Assembly (NCBI RefSeq): GCF_025998175.1
Contig: NZ_AP026695.1
Location: 496,001 to 560,000, forward strand
Direction of reading: 5' to 3'
DNA from: Nitrosopumilus zosterae
Lineage (GTDB): Archaea > Thermoproteota > Nitrososphaeria > Nitrososphaerales > Nitrosopumilaceae
Length of the DNA: 64,000 bases
Shown here: one piece after another, positions 16,556 through 24,553 of the stretch
Numbering within the stretch: position 1 is the stretch's first letter
How the letters are laid out: each line of letters begins with the position of its first letter
The notes under the pieces: model-generated
Seen by the model: the letters and a program-made list of their open reading frames with translations, nothing else
What the model was told of the DNA's origin: nothing
Database searches by the model: none
Position numbers and translations under genes: made by a program

Positions 16556-16722
16556 AAATTATCCCCGGAATTACGTAATTAAAAACTAGCCTATGATATC
16601 TATATAGAATATTGATCATATTGGGAATGCTCGTTTCACAGATCTCATTTAATTCAAATCATCTTTTCATACTAAATCTAAATTCAATTTGACAATCGGT
16701 AATTGAGATTTTCACAAAAATA

Positions 16723-16800
16723 TTACAATAGAATAATGCCAAACATTTGTACAAGAATTGCTATGATCGCAAATATGATGATTTTTACTCCTAATCCCAT
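16723..16800 (-). CDS. putative 25-residue membrane peptide
   Basis: The ATG at 16800 is preceded by the purine-rich GGGGGGATATTTC, a possible ribosome site. The peptide is one hydrophobic helix (MGLGVKIIIFAIIAILVQM ...) ending in the membrane. Too short to assign; the clean helix and the G-rich stretch ahead of the start are the only support. Could be chance. Confidence 0.35.
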   Translation of the reverse strand: MGLGVKIIIFAIIAILVQMFGIILL

Positions 16801-16862
16801 GAAATATCCCCCCTGATTTTATTATGTGAATTATTTTTAGTCAAATTCAAAATACCTCCACG

Positions 16863-17426
16863 TTAGTTTACCATCATGTGTCTATCGAGTATTTCGGTAC
16901 GTTGTTCCTGTTCATTGATTATGTTTAATGTCATACTGGATTCAATGTCATGTAATGCACGTATGGCTTTAGTAATGACATTTTCAAGTGTTTTGTTATC
17001 TGATGCTTGAATCTTACAAATTACATCATATAATCCAAAAACCACATCAGCTTCTTTTACCTCTGGAATGTGGCAGATGTTTTTCAGGATGGTGTACTCT
17101 TCTCCGTTCTTACAGTGAATTACAACATATGCTTGAGCTATATTTTGTCCCAATATTGCTCCCAGTAATTTTTCAGAAGTTTGAAACAATCCTTCAGATT
17201 CGGAACGTGTTAAAGTCAAAGTGGAATGAATTTTGGGCATTTTCCGAATAATACCTGTAACGACCTCTCGAATTTTCTTTTCTGATCCTAGTTCAATTTT
17301 TGCAACAATATCATAAAGGCCAAGTGTGCCATGAGCTTCTTTTATGCCCTCGATATTTTTCAGTGAGGAAATGACATCTATTTCTGAGCCCAAATCACAA
17401 TTCATTAAGATATATGCTTTAGCCAT
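16863..17426 (-). CDS. tandem Lrp/AsnC ligand-binding (RAM) domain protein
   Basis: 187 residues made of two RAM domains without any DNA-binding domain. Repeat 1 (about 1-80) has AYILMNCDLGSE and GLYDIVAKIELG; repeat 2 (about 98-180) has AYVVIHCKNGEE and GLYDVICKIQAS. RAM domains form dimers/octamers and bind amino acids or similar effectors. The gene starts 2 nt after the stop of the C2H2 finger gene (17429-17599), so both belong to one transcript. Confidence 0.85.
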   Translation of the reverse strand: MAKAYILMNCDLGSEIDVISSLKNIEGIKEAHGTLGLYDIVAKIELGSEKKIREVVTGIIRKMPKIHSTLTLTRSESEGLFQTSEKLLGAILGQNIAQAYVVIHCKNGEEYTILKNICHIPEVKEADVVFGLYDVICKIQASDNKTLENVITKAIRALHDIESSMTLNIINEQEQRTEILDRHMMVN

Positions 17427-17428
17427 AT

Positions 17429-17599
17429 TCAGTGATCTTTTGCACGTTTGGGTTTTGAATGAGCCTTTATCATGTGTTTTTTAGTCCTTTCTGGATCAGT
17501 GAACTCCATATCACAGATCTTACATTTGTTGGAAAATGTGGTTTCTCTTTTTAGTATGCTTTTTACCAAATTTTTGTTAAAGGATAATTTTGGTTTCAT
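17429..17599 (-). CDS. C2H2 zinc-finger microprotein (56 residues)
   Basis: Contains CKICDMEFTDPERTKKHMIKAH, split as C-x2-C-x12-H-x4-H, a classical C2H2 finger, flanked by Lys-rich segments (NLVKSILKRE; SKPKRAKDH). The high positive charge suggests DNA or RNA binding. A TTAACATTGTTAA palindrome lies 35 nt upstream of the ATG. Downstream is the tandem RAM protein in the same operon. The same finger spacing occurs in the protein at 18096-18245. Confidence 0.7.
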   Translation of the reverse strand: MKPKLSFNKNLVKSILKRETTFSNKCKICDMEFTDPERTKKHMIKAHSKPKRAKDH

Positions 17600-17634
17600 G
17601 CAAAAACTTGAAATTTGAGATTATAACGTGTTAC

Positions 17635-17647
17635 TTAACATTGTTAA
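17635..17647. promoter_or_regulatory. palindromic operator TTAACATTGTTAA, site 1
   Basis: A perfect odd palindrome (6-bp arms around one base) 35 nt upstream of the C2H2 gene on the minus strand. It is identical, allowing for strand, to sites 2 and 3. The position just upstream of a presumed TATA box fits activator or repressor binding. Confidence 0.6.
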
Positions 17648-17704
17648 TTCAATTCCTATGATGGATGTATTGATATTTCCCTGCTGAACTACCATCAATC
17701 CTTC

Positions 17705-17794
17705 TTAATGTTCTAATTGATCAGAACACTCTGTGGAGCAAACATCATCACACCAATGTTCAAATTCTTTTCCACACACAATACATGTTTTCAA
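17705..17794 (-). CDS. zinc-ribbon microprotein (29 residues, TTG start)
   Basis: Read from TTG 17794: LKTCIVCGKEF, then eight residues, then CSTECSDQ. The CxxCGxEF ... CSxxC pattern matches the plus-strand microprotein at 4161-4256. A TTAACAATGTTAA palindrome lies 49 nt upstream. No ATG is available because the frame is closed shortly upstream by TGA. Function unknown. Confidence 0.45.
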   Translation of the reverse strand: MKTCIVCGKEFEHWCDDVCSTECSDQLEH

Positions 17795-17843
17795 TAGGAC
17801 AATCTCACATCATTGTTTCCCGATTCAAGTATTTACAGAATAA

Positions 17844-17856
17844 TTAACAATGTTAA
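17844..17856. promoter_or_regulatory. palindromic operator TTAACAATGTTAA, site 2
   Basis: Exact copy of the 13-bp palindrome, 49 nt upstream of the TTG start of the zinc-ribbon microprotein at 17794 (minus strand), and 37 nt from the large inverted-repeat element at 17894. Confidence 0.6.
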
Positions 17857-17893
17857 GTGAATGATAAATACGCAAATACTGTTAATCTATTTG

Positions 17894-18000
17894 TGTAGAA
17901 GTCCCTATCGTAAAATGATGTGATTCCAAGTTAAAACCCGTGCTGTACTGCTACTCAATTTCTGCTTGAGACATACTAAAACATCATTTTGACTTCTACA
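17894..18000. repeat. 107-nt inverted-repeat element, possible structured RNA
   Basis: Left arm TGTAGAAGTC (17894-17903), 8 nt, AAAATGATGT (17912-17921); right arm ACATCATTTT (17981-17990) directly followed by GACTTCTACA (17991-18000). Both 10-bp pairs are perfect, so a 20-bp stem with an 8-nt one-sided bulge and a 59-nt terminal loop can form. It lies in a gene-free 301-nt stretch (17795-18095) within the zinc-finger cluster. A small RNA or a MITE-like relic are the main options; no target duplication is obvious. Confidence 0.55.
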
Positions 18001-18095
18001 TTTTAACCATTCATGTGAAATACATATTCAGTAATTTCTCTGATGTTTTATGTTGAAAACCATGAATTCTATGAAATGGAATTTTTAAATAATAA

Positions 18096-18245
18096 CTAGT
18101 TTCTAAATGTCCATTTTGATTCGTCATGCTTTTTTGCGAATTCGTCGGATGATACCTTATTGTGACTATTTTTGATGTGAAACATGTATACTTCCACTGG
18201 CCCAAATCTGTGTTTGCATAGAAGGCAAATTTTTCTAAACGACAT
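18096..18245 (-). CDS. C2H2 zinc-finger microprotein (49 residues)
   Basis: Starts MSFRKICLLCKHRFG and has HIKNSH, giving C-x2-C-x12-H-x4-H, exactly the spacing of the finger at 17429-17599. The C-terminus is charged (DEFAKKHDESKWTFR). Diverges from the cupredoxin gene at 18326, with a single TTAACAATGTTAA palindrome between them, 32 nt from this start. Likely nucleic-acid or protein binding. Confidence 0.65.
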   Translation of the reverse strand: MSFRKICLLCKHRFGPVEVYMFHIKNSHNKVSSDEFAKKHDESKWTFRN

Positions 18246-18277
18246 AAACTAATTCATTATTTCCTTTTAGTGGTTCC

Positions 18278-18290
18278 TTAACAATGTTAA
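18278..18290. promoter_or_regulatory. palindromic operator TTAACAATGTTAA, site 3, shared by divergent genes
   Basis: Exact copy of the 13-bp palindrome between the C2H2 gene (32 nt, minus strand) and the cupredoxin gene (35 nt, plus strand). On the plus side it is followed directly by ATTATTGTATTTATG, a possible TATA region, so a bound protein could control both genes. Confidence 0.65.
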
Positions 18291-18325
18291 TTATTGTATT
18301 TATGCAAGAAAATTATTTCTAAACA

Positions 18326-18814
18326 TTGAACAAGACAAAGAAAAAATTCTCCAAACTATCTAAAACAAACATAATTTCAGTTAGTGTCGTTGCGGGTGTT
18401 GTTATTTTGATAGGGGGAATTGCATTGAATTCGCTTAGTCCGGTCAATTACGATGGTTTTGTTTTTGCTCCTTCTACAAACGTATTCCTAAAGGCAGTAA
18501 AATCTCCTCAAGGCATCTACCATTACCAACTCACCAAAGGCGGTAAAGCACTCCAATCCTCCTCTGAGACGTCGCCTTCAATTATTATGTCCAAAGGAAA
18601 TCTTGTTCAGATTCACTTGATTAATGAGGAAAAGAACCAGCTTGACAATCCTTCCAAACACAATCTCAATATCGATGAGTTTAATGTACATATCAAAGAT
18701 CTTAGTTATTTTCAAAGTGAATCAGTCACATTTTTGGCAGATAAAACAGGTACTTTTGATTACTATTGCTCAATTCATCCTGGTATGAAAGGCACTATCA
18801 CAATTACTGAATAA
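18326..18814 (+). CDS. membrane-anchored cupredoxin (plastocyanin-like)
   Basis: 162 residues from TTG 18326: basic N-terminus, one TM/signal anchor (about 17-36), then a single cupredoxin domain on the outside. Type 1 copper ligands are a His in KHNLNIDEF (or the nearby VHIKD) and the C-terminal YYCSIHPGMKG loop (Cys, His, Met). Likely an electron carrier to or from multicopper oxidases or terminal oxidase. The palindrome upstream links it to the zinc-finger genes. Confidence 0.85.
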   Translation: MNKTKKKFSKLSKTNIISVSVVAGVVILIGGIALNSLSPVNYDGFVFAPSTNVFLKAVKSPQGIYHYQLTKGGKALQSSSETSPSIIMSKGNLVQIHLINEEKNQLDNPSKHNLNIDEFNVHIKDLSYFQSESVTFLADKTGTFDYYCSIHPGMKGTITITE

Positions 18815-18825
18815 ATTATTGAAAA

Positions 18826-18936
18826 ATGAAGAATTCTAGAAAATATCTTCTGTTTGTCTTATTTGCAGTATTGTGCTCAGGATCAATTTCACAGTTCTTA
18901 TTTAATTCAAATATTATCCAAGTTCATGAAATATGA
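18826..18936 (+). CDS. possible secreted microprotein (36 residues)
   Basis: A short frame starting MKNSRKYLLFVLFAVLCSG, i.e. basic start plus hydrophobic helix and a lipobox-like LCSG. It begins 11 nt after the cupredoxin stop and overlaps the start of the cyclophilin-like gene by 11 nt. A TATTTAATTCAAAT block runs through its 3' half, so it may instead be leader sequence of the next gene. Confidence 0.3.
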   Translation: MKNSRKYLLFVLFAVLCSGSISQFLFNSNIIQVHEI

Positions 18937-19315
18937 AGTTGAAATCAAAATACCACCATCATCGAGTATACTTTTAGAACTGGATGATGTTAATTCCCCA
19001 AAAACAGTCAAAGATCTTATTGAAAAGTTGCCCTTCACAGTGGACCTGAATGTGTGGGGTGATGAAATCTATACCTCAAAATCTCCAATATCTCAACCTG
19101 AAGAAAATGCAAAGTCGCCTGTTGATCTTAATGATGTTGCATATTGGCCAACTGGAAAAGCAATATGTCTATTTTACGGCCCTACCCCAATTGGCAGTCC
19201 TGGGGAAATCACCCCGGCTTCACCCGTGAATATTCTTGGAAAAATTATCTCACCGGATAAATCTGTTCTAAATTCTGCAGATGGTGAACGCGTAACATTT
19301 CAATTGAAATGTTAG
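18926..19315 (+). CDS. cyclophilin-like fold protein (TM1367/DUF3830 type)
   Basis: 129 residues from ATG 18926 (MKYEVEIKIPPSSSILLEL). The conserved features of the cyclophilin-like family are visible: KTVKDLIEKLPF, NVWGDEIYTS, DVAYWPTGKAICLFYGPTP and the terminal PVNILGKI strand. The family has the cyclophilin barrel but usually lacks prolyl isomerase residues; function unknown. Cytoplasmic from this start. Confidence 0.8.
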   Translation: MKYEVEIKIPPSSSILLELDDVNSPKTVKDLIEKLPFTVDLNVWGDEIYTSKSPISQPEENAKSPVDLNDVAYWPTGKAICLFYGPTPIGSPGEITPASPVNILGKIISPDKSVLNSADGERVTFQLKC

Positions 19316-19322
19316 ATTAATT

Positions 19323-19742
19323 CTATTCAATTGGAATTTCTATGATGTCTGATTCAAGAATAAATGCTCTGAAATTCTTGTTGATTCCAGAATAAATTAT
19401 CCACACCACTGGATTGCTTTGCATAAATTTTTTGTCAGTGTTTGACGGAAAAGCATCCGAATCTGGGTGTGAATGAAATATTCCTACTACATCGAGATTT
19501 TTCTCTTCGGCCATTTTGTATCCTTCGATTAATTGTTCATTTGAGATTGTAAAATTTACAGGTGATTCTTCAATATTTTCTGTCAAAAACAAATCTGATA
19601 CCGTATCATTTTTTCCAAATAATATGGCACAAGACTCGTTAGGTTTTTGATTTTCTGAATACTCTGATAGAATTTTTTTATCTGATTCTGATATGATGAT
19701 TTTCTGCAAATCTATTCTACGTTGACTGTTCCTATCATCCAT
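19323..19742 (-). CDS. JAMM/MPN metalloprotease domain protein
   Basis: The zinc protease signature is complete: Glu in NESCAILFG, then HSHPDSDAFPSNTD, i.e. H-x-H-x7-S-x2-D. Archaeal JAMM proteins remove ubiquitin-like modifiers (SAMP/Urm1 type) from targets or process sulfur carriers. The start is uncertain: MDDRN (19742) is used here; MHIAS (19757) or a TTG at 19709 are possible, the last avoiding overlap with the blue-copper gene that ends at 19712. Confidence 0.85.
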   Translation of the reverse strand: MDDRNSQRRIDLQKIIISESDKKILSEYSENQKPNESCAILFGKNDTVSDLFLTENIEESPVNFTISNEQLIEGYKMAEEKNLDVVGIFHSHPDSDAFPSNTDKKFMQSNPVVWIIYSGINKNFRAFILESDIIEIPIE

Positions 19743-20803
19743 GGATGCAATATGCAATAATAATCGTAATTTCCTGCATCTGTGAATGTAAATTCAAAGG
19801 TGTCTCCTGCAGATAGAATGTCTGAATCAAATACTCCGTCTGCACCTGTATCTGGACTGCCTGAAGTTGCCGTATGCATTGTGTTGTCTGCATTGTCCCA
19901 AACTACTGTAGTTCCTACTGTGACATCAATTACTTTTGGATCATAGTAGTTTTTACCATCTTCTGGAATTGCTGCTCCCTCTGGAATTGTAACTTTTGTT
20001 GGTTCTTTTGCTGCTTCAATTACTAATGATGCAACCATCCACGGATGAACAATACACATGTATTCATATTCCCCAACTTCCAAATTATTAGTATCTAACG
20101 TAAAGACATCACCTGCATCCATCAAACTAGAGTCAAATGTTTCTCCAAAGTCTACTGCACTAGTAACAGTATGTGCTACCGAATCCGCATTTGTCCATTC
20201 TATAATATATCCTTGCGTAACTGTCGCAACATCTGGATCATAATCTGGACTGCCTTGTTGGGATGAACCTTCTAGAATTGAAATCGAAAAGATTGGTCCA
20301 GTTGGTAGAATTTCTTCAGATGGTTCTTCGACTCCTACCTCTTGTGGTATCATGTATGTGTCGGGGCTTACAAATCCAAAAGCTACCCACGCGATAATCC
20401 CTGTTGCAGCCGCCATTCCGACAATTGCACCAACAGGCTTTACAAAAGACGGATGCTTCATTGCAAGGTATGCTATTATGATTGCCGGGAAGGCAATTGC
20501 CATTAAGATGCCTGCGATTGTAACTGTGTAGTTTGATGTATTCATGGTAAATGCAAACATTCCAAATCCTAATGCTATTGACAAAATTACCAAAGTCGTT
20601 GCCTTGGCTCTGTTACTGGTGGAAATTCCTCCATCTAGGATGCCTGCTGATAAGAAAATCAAACCGACAAACATGGTAAGACCTGTTAACGCATGCATTC
20701 CATCTATGAATGTGTGCGCAATACCTGCATAGGACAATGTAAGACCAGCCAAGCCTATAGCTGTAAGTCCCATTCCAGGCATCATGAGGTCCCAATTACT
20801 CAT
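19712..20803 (-). CDS. membrane protein with two C-terminal cupredoxin domains
   Basis: 363 residues: five or six TM helices (about 10-155), then two plastocyanin-like domains outside the cell. Domain 1 (about 170-265) has VAHTVTS and YEYMCIVHPWM; domain 2 (about 275-363) has TMHTATS and YDYYCILHPWM. Each holds His, Cys, His, Met for a type 1 copper. The layout suggests a membrane-bound electron entry or exit point. It diverges from the haem O synthase gene, pointing to the terminal oxidase branch. Confidence 0.88.
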   Translation of the reverse strand: MSNWDLMMPGMGLTAIGLAGLTLSYAGIAHTFIDGMHALTGLTMFVGLIFLSAGILDGGISTSNRAKATTLVILSIALGFGMFAFTMNTSNYTVTIAGILMAIAFPAIIIAYLAMKHPSFVKPVGAIVGMAAATGIIAWVAFGFVSPDTYMIPQEVGVEEPSEEILPTGPIFSISILEGSSQQGSPDYDPDVATVTQGYIIEWTNADSVAHTVTSAVDFGETFDSSLMDAGDVFTLDTNNLEVGEYEYMCIVHPWMVASLVIEAAKEPTKVTIPEGAAIPEDGKNYYDPKVIDVTVGTTVVWDNADNTMHTATSGSPDTGADGVFDSDILSAGDTFEFTFTDAGNYDYYCILHPWMIGTVNVE

Positions 20804-20901
20804 TTAAGATAGCTGGTAGGGCTGAGATACTTATTCCTTTTGAAATACAATGGATCACGTAGACGAAGAAATTAAATGGCTTTGAGAGCGGATAGAGTCA
20901 A

Positions 20902-21789
20902 TTGGGATTTAACGAAATACTGGAGATATCAAAACCCAGAATTGTTGTACTTTTAGTAATTACTGCAGTTACATCCATGTATGCTGCAAGTAAACTAGTT
21001 CCAGGAGCACCTGAACTTGATTATTGGTCCTATTTGCACATAATTATAGCAGGAGCATTGGCATCTGCAGGTTCTAGCGCTCTAAACCACTATTATGACA
21101 AAGACATTGATCCAAAGATGACAAGAACTAGCACTAGACCGATTCCTTCAGGACGAATGACTGCATCAAAAGTCTTGCTGTATGGTATTGCTGTCAGCTG
21201 TGTGTCTGTAATTTATGGATATTTTGCATTAAATGCAGTATCTGCGTTCTTTATTGCAGTTGGAATATTCTCATATGTGATCATCTATACAGTTTGGCTA
21301 AAACGAAGAAATACATCAAATATTGTAATTGGAGGAATTGCCGGTAGCGCGGCATCTTGGGCTGGATGGGCCGCAGCAACCGGTAGCATGGATTTGTTGG
21401 GGTTCCTGGTAGGATTTTTGGTATTTGTCTGGACTCCTTCCCACTTTTGGTGTCTTGCAATGAAAATTAAAGATGAGTATGCTCAAGCTGGGGTTCCTAT
21501 GCTGCCTGTCGTGATTGGCATGCAAAAAACATCAAAATTCATTTTAGGAAATACTCTAATTTTAGTTCCTTATTCATTGATACTCTCACTAATTCCTGAC
21601 GGTATGGGGATTGTTTACACAATCATCGCCATAGTTTCTGGCGGACTAATGCTTGTGTATCATTACAAATTAACAAAGAATCCTACTTCAGACTTTGCTT
21701 GGAAAGCATACAAAGTTACAGCACCGTATCTTACAATTATTTTTGTAGCAGTTGCATTGGATGCAGCATTTCACATTCCGTTGTTTTAG
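20902..21789 (+). CDS. ctaB: protoheme IX farnesyltransferase (haem O synthase)
   Basis: UbiA-family membrane prenyltransferase that adds farnesyl to haem B to make haem O for the terminal oxidase. Visible signatures are NHYYDKDIDPKMTRT (the Asp-rich N-x3-D-x3-D site) and RPIPSGRM, then FVWTPSHFWCLAM with KDEYAQAGVPMLP as the second Asp region. About nine TM helices, 295 residues, TTG start. Divergent from the twin cupredoxin gene. Confidence 0.95.
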   Translation: MGFNEILEISKPRIVVLLVITAVTSMYAASKLVPGAPELDYWSYLHIIIAGALASAGSSALNHYYDKDIDPKMTRTSTRPIPSGRMTASKVLLYGIAVSCVSVIYGYFALNAVSAFFIAVGIFSYVIIYTVWLKRRNTSNIVIGGIAGSAASWAGWAAATGSMDLLGFLVGFLVFVWTPSHFWCLAMKIKDEYAQAGVPMLPVVIGMQKTSKFILGNTLILVPYSLILSLIPDGMGIVYTIIAIVSGGLMLVYHYKLTKNPTSDFAWKAYKVTAPYLTIIFVAVALDAAFHIPLF

Positions 21790-21792
21790 GAA

Positions 21793-22089
21793 TTATTTTT
21801 CAAAACCTGGAAAACTTGCTTCGTAGTCTTTTTCCATCATTTCTTTATTTTGTTCTTCTATGCTATCTACTTCTTCCTCGACAACTTTTGCCTCTATTCT
21901 TCTCTCTTCTTTAGTGATCCATGCAACTGTGATAAGACCAAGAATCTCTAAATCTAAAAGTAGTTTGTTGAATTTGTCTTCTGGTATGATATGTCCGTCT
22001 TTAGTCAAGCTTTTGTAAAGCTCAATATCTGTTAAGGAATTTGCTTCCTTTATCTTGTCATATATCGTGTTTCGTAGTGGTATTGCCAT
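21793..22089 (-). CDS. small winged-helix-like protein at the end of the Cdc48 operon
   Basis: 98 residues. The first 60 look like a winged helix (TIYDKIKEANSLTDIELYKSL, FNKLLLDLEILGLI); the rest is an acidic tail (EEEVDSIEEQNKEMMEKD). It starts 2 nt after the Cdc48 stop codon, so cotranscription is near certain. Could be a Cdc48 cofactor or a transcription-linked protein; no family named. Confidence 0.7.
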   Translation of the reverse strand: MAIPLRNTIYDKIKEANSLTDIELYKSLTKDGHIIPEDKFNKLLLDLEILGLITVAWITKEERRIEAKVVEEEVDSIEEQNKEMMEKDYEASFPGFEK

Positions 22090-22091
22090 TT

Positions 22092-24260
22092 TTATCCGTA
22101 GAATGATTTATCTCCTGTCTTTGGTACTACGTTAGATATACTTTCCTTAACTGTGTTGTACCATTGATCAACTTCTTTTGTAATTGACGGCCTGATTTGC
22201 TTCAAACTATTTGCAAAGTGCTGACTGGAAATTTTTGCTGAATCCTCTCGCATTGCTAGAACTGCTGCTTCTCTACAAAGTGCTGCCAAATCTGCACCTG
22301 TATAGTTTTGAGTGGCAACTGCAATCTCTTGCAATTTTACATCATTTGCCAAAGGCATTTTTTTTGTTAAAATCTTGATTATCTCTAACCTGCCTTTTTC
22401 ATCTGGAGGTGCAACATAAAGAACTAGATCTAGCCTTCCAGTTCTCAATAATGAATTATCTATGACATCTGGTCTATTTGTAATTCCAATAACTACAACT
22501 CGTGATGAAATGCCCTCTTCAATCTCTGTTAGTAATTGACTTAGAATAGTTTCACCAGCTCCGCTTTCGCCGGATTTGGAGCGGGCCAAGGAATCTAATT
22601 CGTCAAATATTACGACACAAGGAGATGATGCTTTTGCCTTTCTAAAAATTTCTCTAACTGCTTTTTCGGATTCCCCCATCCATTTTGAAAGAATCTCCGG
22701 ACCTCTGACTAGAATCATGTTTGCACCAGTTTCTGTTGCAAGTGCTCTTCCTAGCAATGTTTTTCCACATCCCGGAGGTCCATAAATTAAAGCACCCTTT
22801 GGCGGTCTGATTCCCATCTTGGTAAACTTGTTTGGTTCTTTCATTGCGACTATTAGGTTGTCAGTCAATGTTTTCTTGATCTCTTCCAATCCTCCTACAT
22901 CTTGCCACCAAACTTTTGGTCTTTCAACATAAAATTCTCTCATGGCTGTAGGAACTACTTCGTGCATTGCATCGTAAAAATCAATTAATTTAATCTGCAT
23001 TGATTGCAATACTTCCGAAGGGATCTTTTCAGTTTCAAGATCTATCTCTGGTAGATATCTTCTAATTGATTTTAGTGCAGCTTCTCTACAGAGCGATTTG
23101 ATATCTGCACCTGTATAACCATGTAATTCTGATGATAGGTCTTTCAAATCAATGTCATCGCTAATTGGCATACCTCGTGTGTGGATCTCTAGAATCTCCA
23201 ATCTTCCATCTTCGTTGGGAACTGATATTTCGAATTCTCTGTCGAATCTACCTGGTCTTCTTAATGCTGGGTCTACACTGTCTGGTCTATTTGTAGCACC
23301 AAGTACAATGACGTTTCCTCTATCAGTCAGTCCGTCCATCAATGCTAGCAATTGAGCTACAACTCTTTTTTCAACGTCCCCGTATGCTTCTTCTCTTTTT
23401 GGGGCAATTGCATCTATTTCATCAATGAAAATTATGCTTGGGGAATTATCTTTGGCCTCTTTGAAAATCTCTCTTAGTTTAGCTTCTGTCTCCCCATAAT
23501 ACTTGTTCATTATTTCAGGTCCATTAATTGAAAACATGTTTGCTTCTGATTCACTTGCCATGACTTTAGCTAACAATGTTTTTCCACATCCTGGAGGTCC
23601 GTAAAGTAAAATCCCACTGTGTGGCTCTATTCCAAGCCTTGTAAATAATTCTGGATGTTTTAGTGGTAGTTCCACAATCTCTCTCATAGCTTTGACTTCA
23701 TGTCTTAATCCGCCTACTTCCTCGTATGTCACTCTGACTTTTCTGTCCACCGTAGATTCAGTTGAGATGTTAAGATTTGTAGAACGATCGATCTTTACTA
23801 CTCCCTTTGGAGTGGTCTTTGTAATTTTAAAGTCCATCGAGTTTCCTAAAATCATTACAGATATTTCGTCTCCATGTGTGATTGGCAATCCTTTCAATCT
23901 GTTTTTGACAAAATCTGTAAACTCTTTGTCTACAGTTACTGAATCATTTACTGGGGTAAGTGAAACTGTTTTTGCAAATTTTGATGTAACTTTTCTAATC
24001 TTGACAAAATCATTCAGTGACCCTCCTACATTTTTTCTTGTTTGCCCGTCAATTCTTATGATGTCTGGAAATTTTTCATCCTCATCAACTGGCCAAACAA
24101 CTGCACAGCTAGTTCTTGAACCCATCACTTCAATTATGTCTCCTGGTGTGACTTTAAGAAAGTCCATAGCTTCTGGACCAATTCTGGCACGTTTTTTACC
24201 TACGTCCCTTTGTTTTGCTTCCCCGATTCTCATTTGCAAAGGTTCTTCTTTGCGTGCCAA
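22092..24260 (-). CDS. cdc48: Cdc48/VCP-type AAA ATPase
   Basis: 722 residues. The N-terminal double-psi barrel and Cdc48 domain 2 span about 1-170. D1 has Walker [13 protein letters not shown] (about 221) and Walker [13 protein letters not shown]2 has [12 protein letters not shown] and [11 protein letters not shown]. It unfolds tagged or misfolded proteins. The last three residues are Phe-Tyr-Gly, an HbYX-type (hydrophobic-Tyr-any) tail that in other ATPases docks into the 20S proteasome. In one operon with a zinc finger protein, aEF1-beta and a small wHTH-like protein. Confidence 0.95.
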   Translation of the reverse strand: MARKEEPLQMRIGEAKQRDVGKKRARIGPEAMDFLKVTPGDIIEVMGSRTSCAVVWPVDEDEKFPDIIRIDGQTRKNVGGSLNDFVKIRKVTSKFAKTVSLTPVNDSVTVDKEFTDFVKNRLKGLPITHGDEISVMILGNSMDFKITKTTPKGVVKIDRSTNLNISTESTVDRKVRVTYEEVGGLRHEVKAMREIVELPLKHPELFTRLGIEPHSGILLYGPPGCGKTLLAKVMASESEANMFSINGPEIMNKYYGETEAKLREIFKEAKDNSPSIIFIDEIDAIAPKREEAYGDVEKRVVAQLLALMDGLTDRGNVIVLGATNRPDSVDPALRRPGRFDREFEISVPNEDGRLEILEIHTRGMPISDDIDLKDLSSELHGYTGADIKSLCREAALKSIRRYLPEIDLETEKIPSEVLQSMQIKLIDFYDAMHEVVPTAMREFYVERPKVWWQDVGGLEEIKKTLTDNLIVAMKEPNKFTKMGIRPPKGALIYGPPGCGKTLLGRALATETGANMILVRGPEILSKWMGESEKAVREIFRKAKASSPCVVIFDELDSLARSKSGESGAGETILSQLLTEIEEGISSRVVVIGITNRPDVIDNSLLRTGRLDLVLYVAPPDEKGRLEIIKILTKKMPLANDVKLQEIAVATQNYTGADLAALCREAAVLAMREDSAKISSQHFANSLKQIRPSITKEVDQWYNTVKESISNVVPKTGDKSFYG

Positions 24261-24268
24261 AATATCTC

Positions 24269-24550
24269 CTATTTCATGTCAACTGACATTCGACTCATGT
24301 TGAGCACTTCAAATTCACTTACGCCTTTTACGGATCTGATGGCATCTTCCAATGAATCCATTTGTCCTTCTTCGTCTTCTAGAATGAATTCTGCCTTGAG
24401 AAATTCTAAACCAAAAGCCAATGGCTCTTTTGCGTGCCTTTTCATTGAAATTCCTTCTTTTAATGCTCCTTTGATAGATTCTGCTAATTCGTCTAAATCT
24501 ATCTCTGTTCCGTCAGGAAGAATTTTTGTGATTAGTAATAACTGAGTCAT
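24269..24550 (-). CDS. translation elongation factor aEF1-beta
   Basis: 93 residues, the archaeal EF-1 beta guanine nucleotide exchange factor that recycles EF-1 alpha. Conserved ends are clear: [20 protein letters not shown] at the start, [20 protein letters not shown] in the middle and [15 protein letters not shown] at the end. Sits between the HVO_2753-type zinc finger (3 nt upstream) and Cdc48 (8 nt downstream). Confidence 0.95.
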   Translation of the reverse strand: MTQLLLITKILPDGTEIDLDELAESIKGALKEGISMKRHAKEPLAFGLEFLKAEFILEDEEGQMDSLEDAIRSVKGVSEFEVLNMSRMSVDMK

Positions 24551-24553
24551 TTT

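Noticed and set aside
23692-24303. 203-codon plus-strand open frame opposite the Cdc48 gene
   Set aside because: Lies fully within the strongly supported cdc48 gene; its composition is that of an antisense shadow (Ser/Thr/Phe-rich) and no domain is visible.
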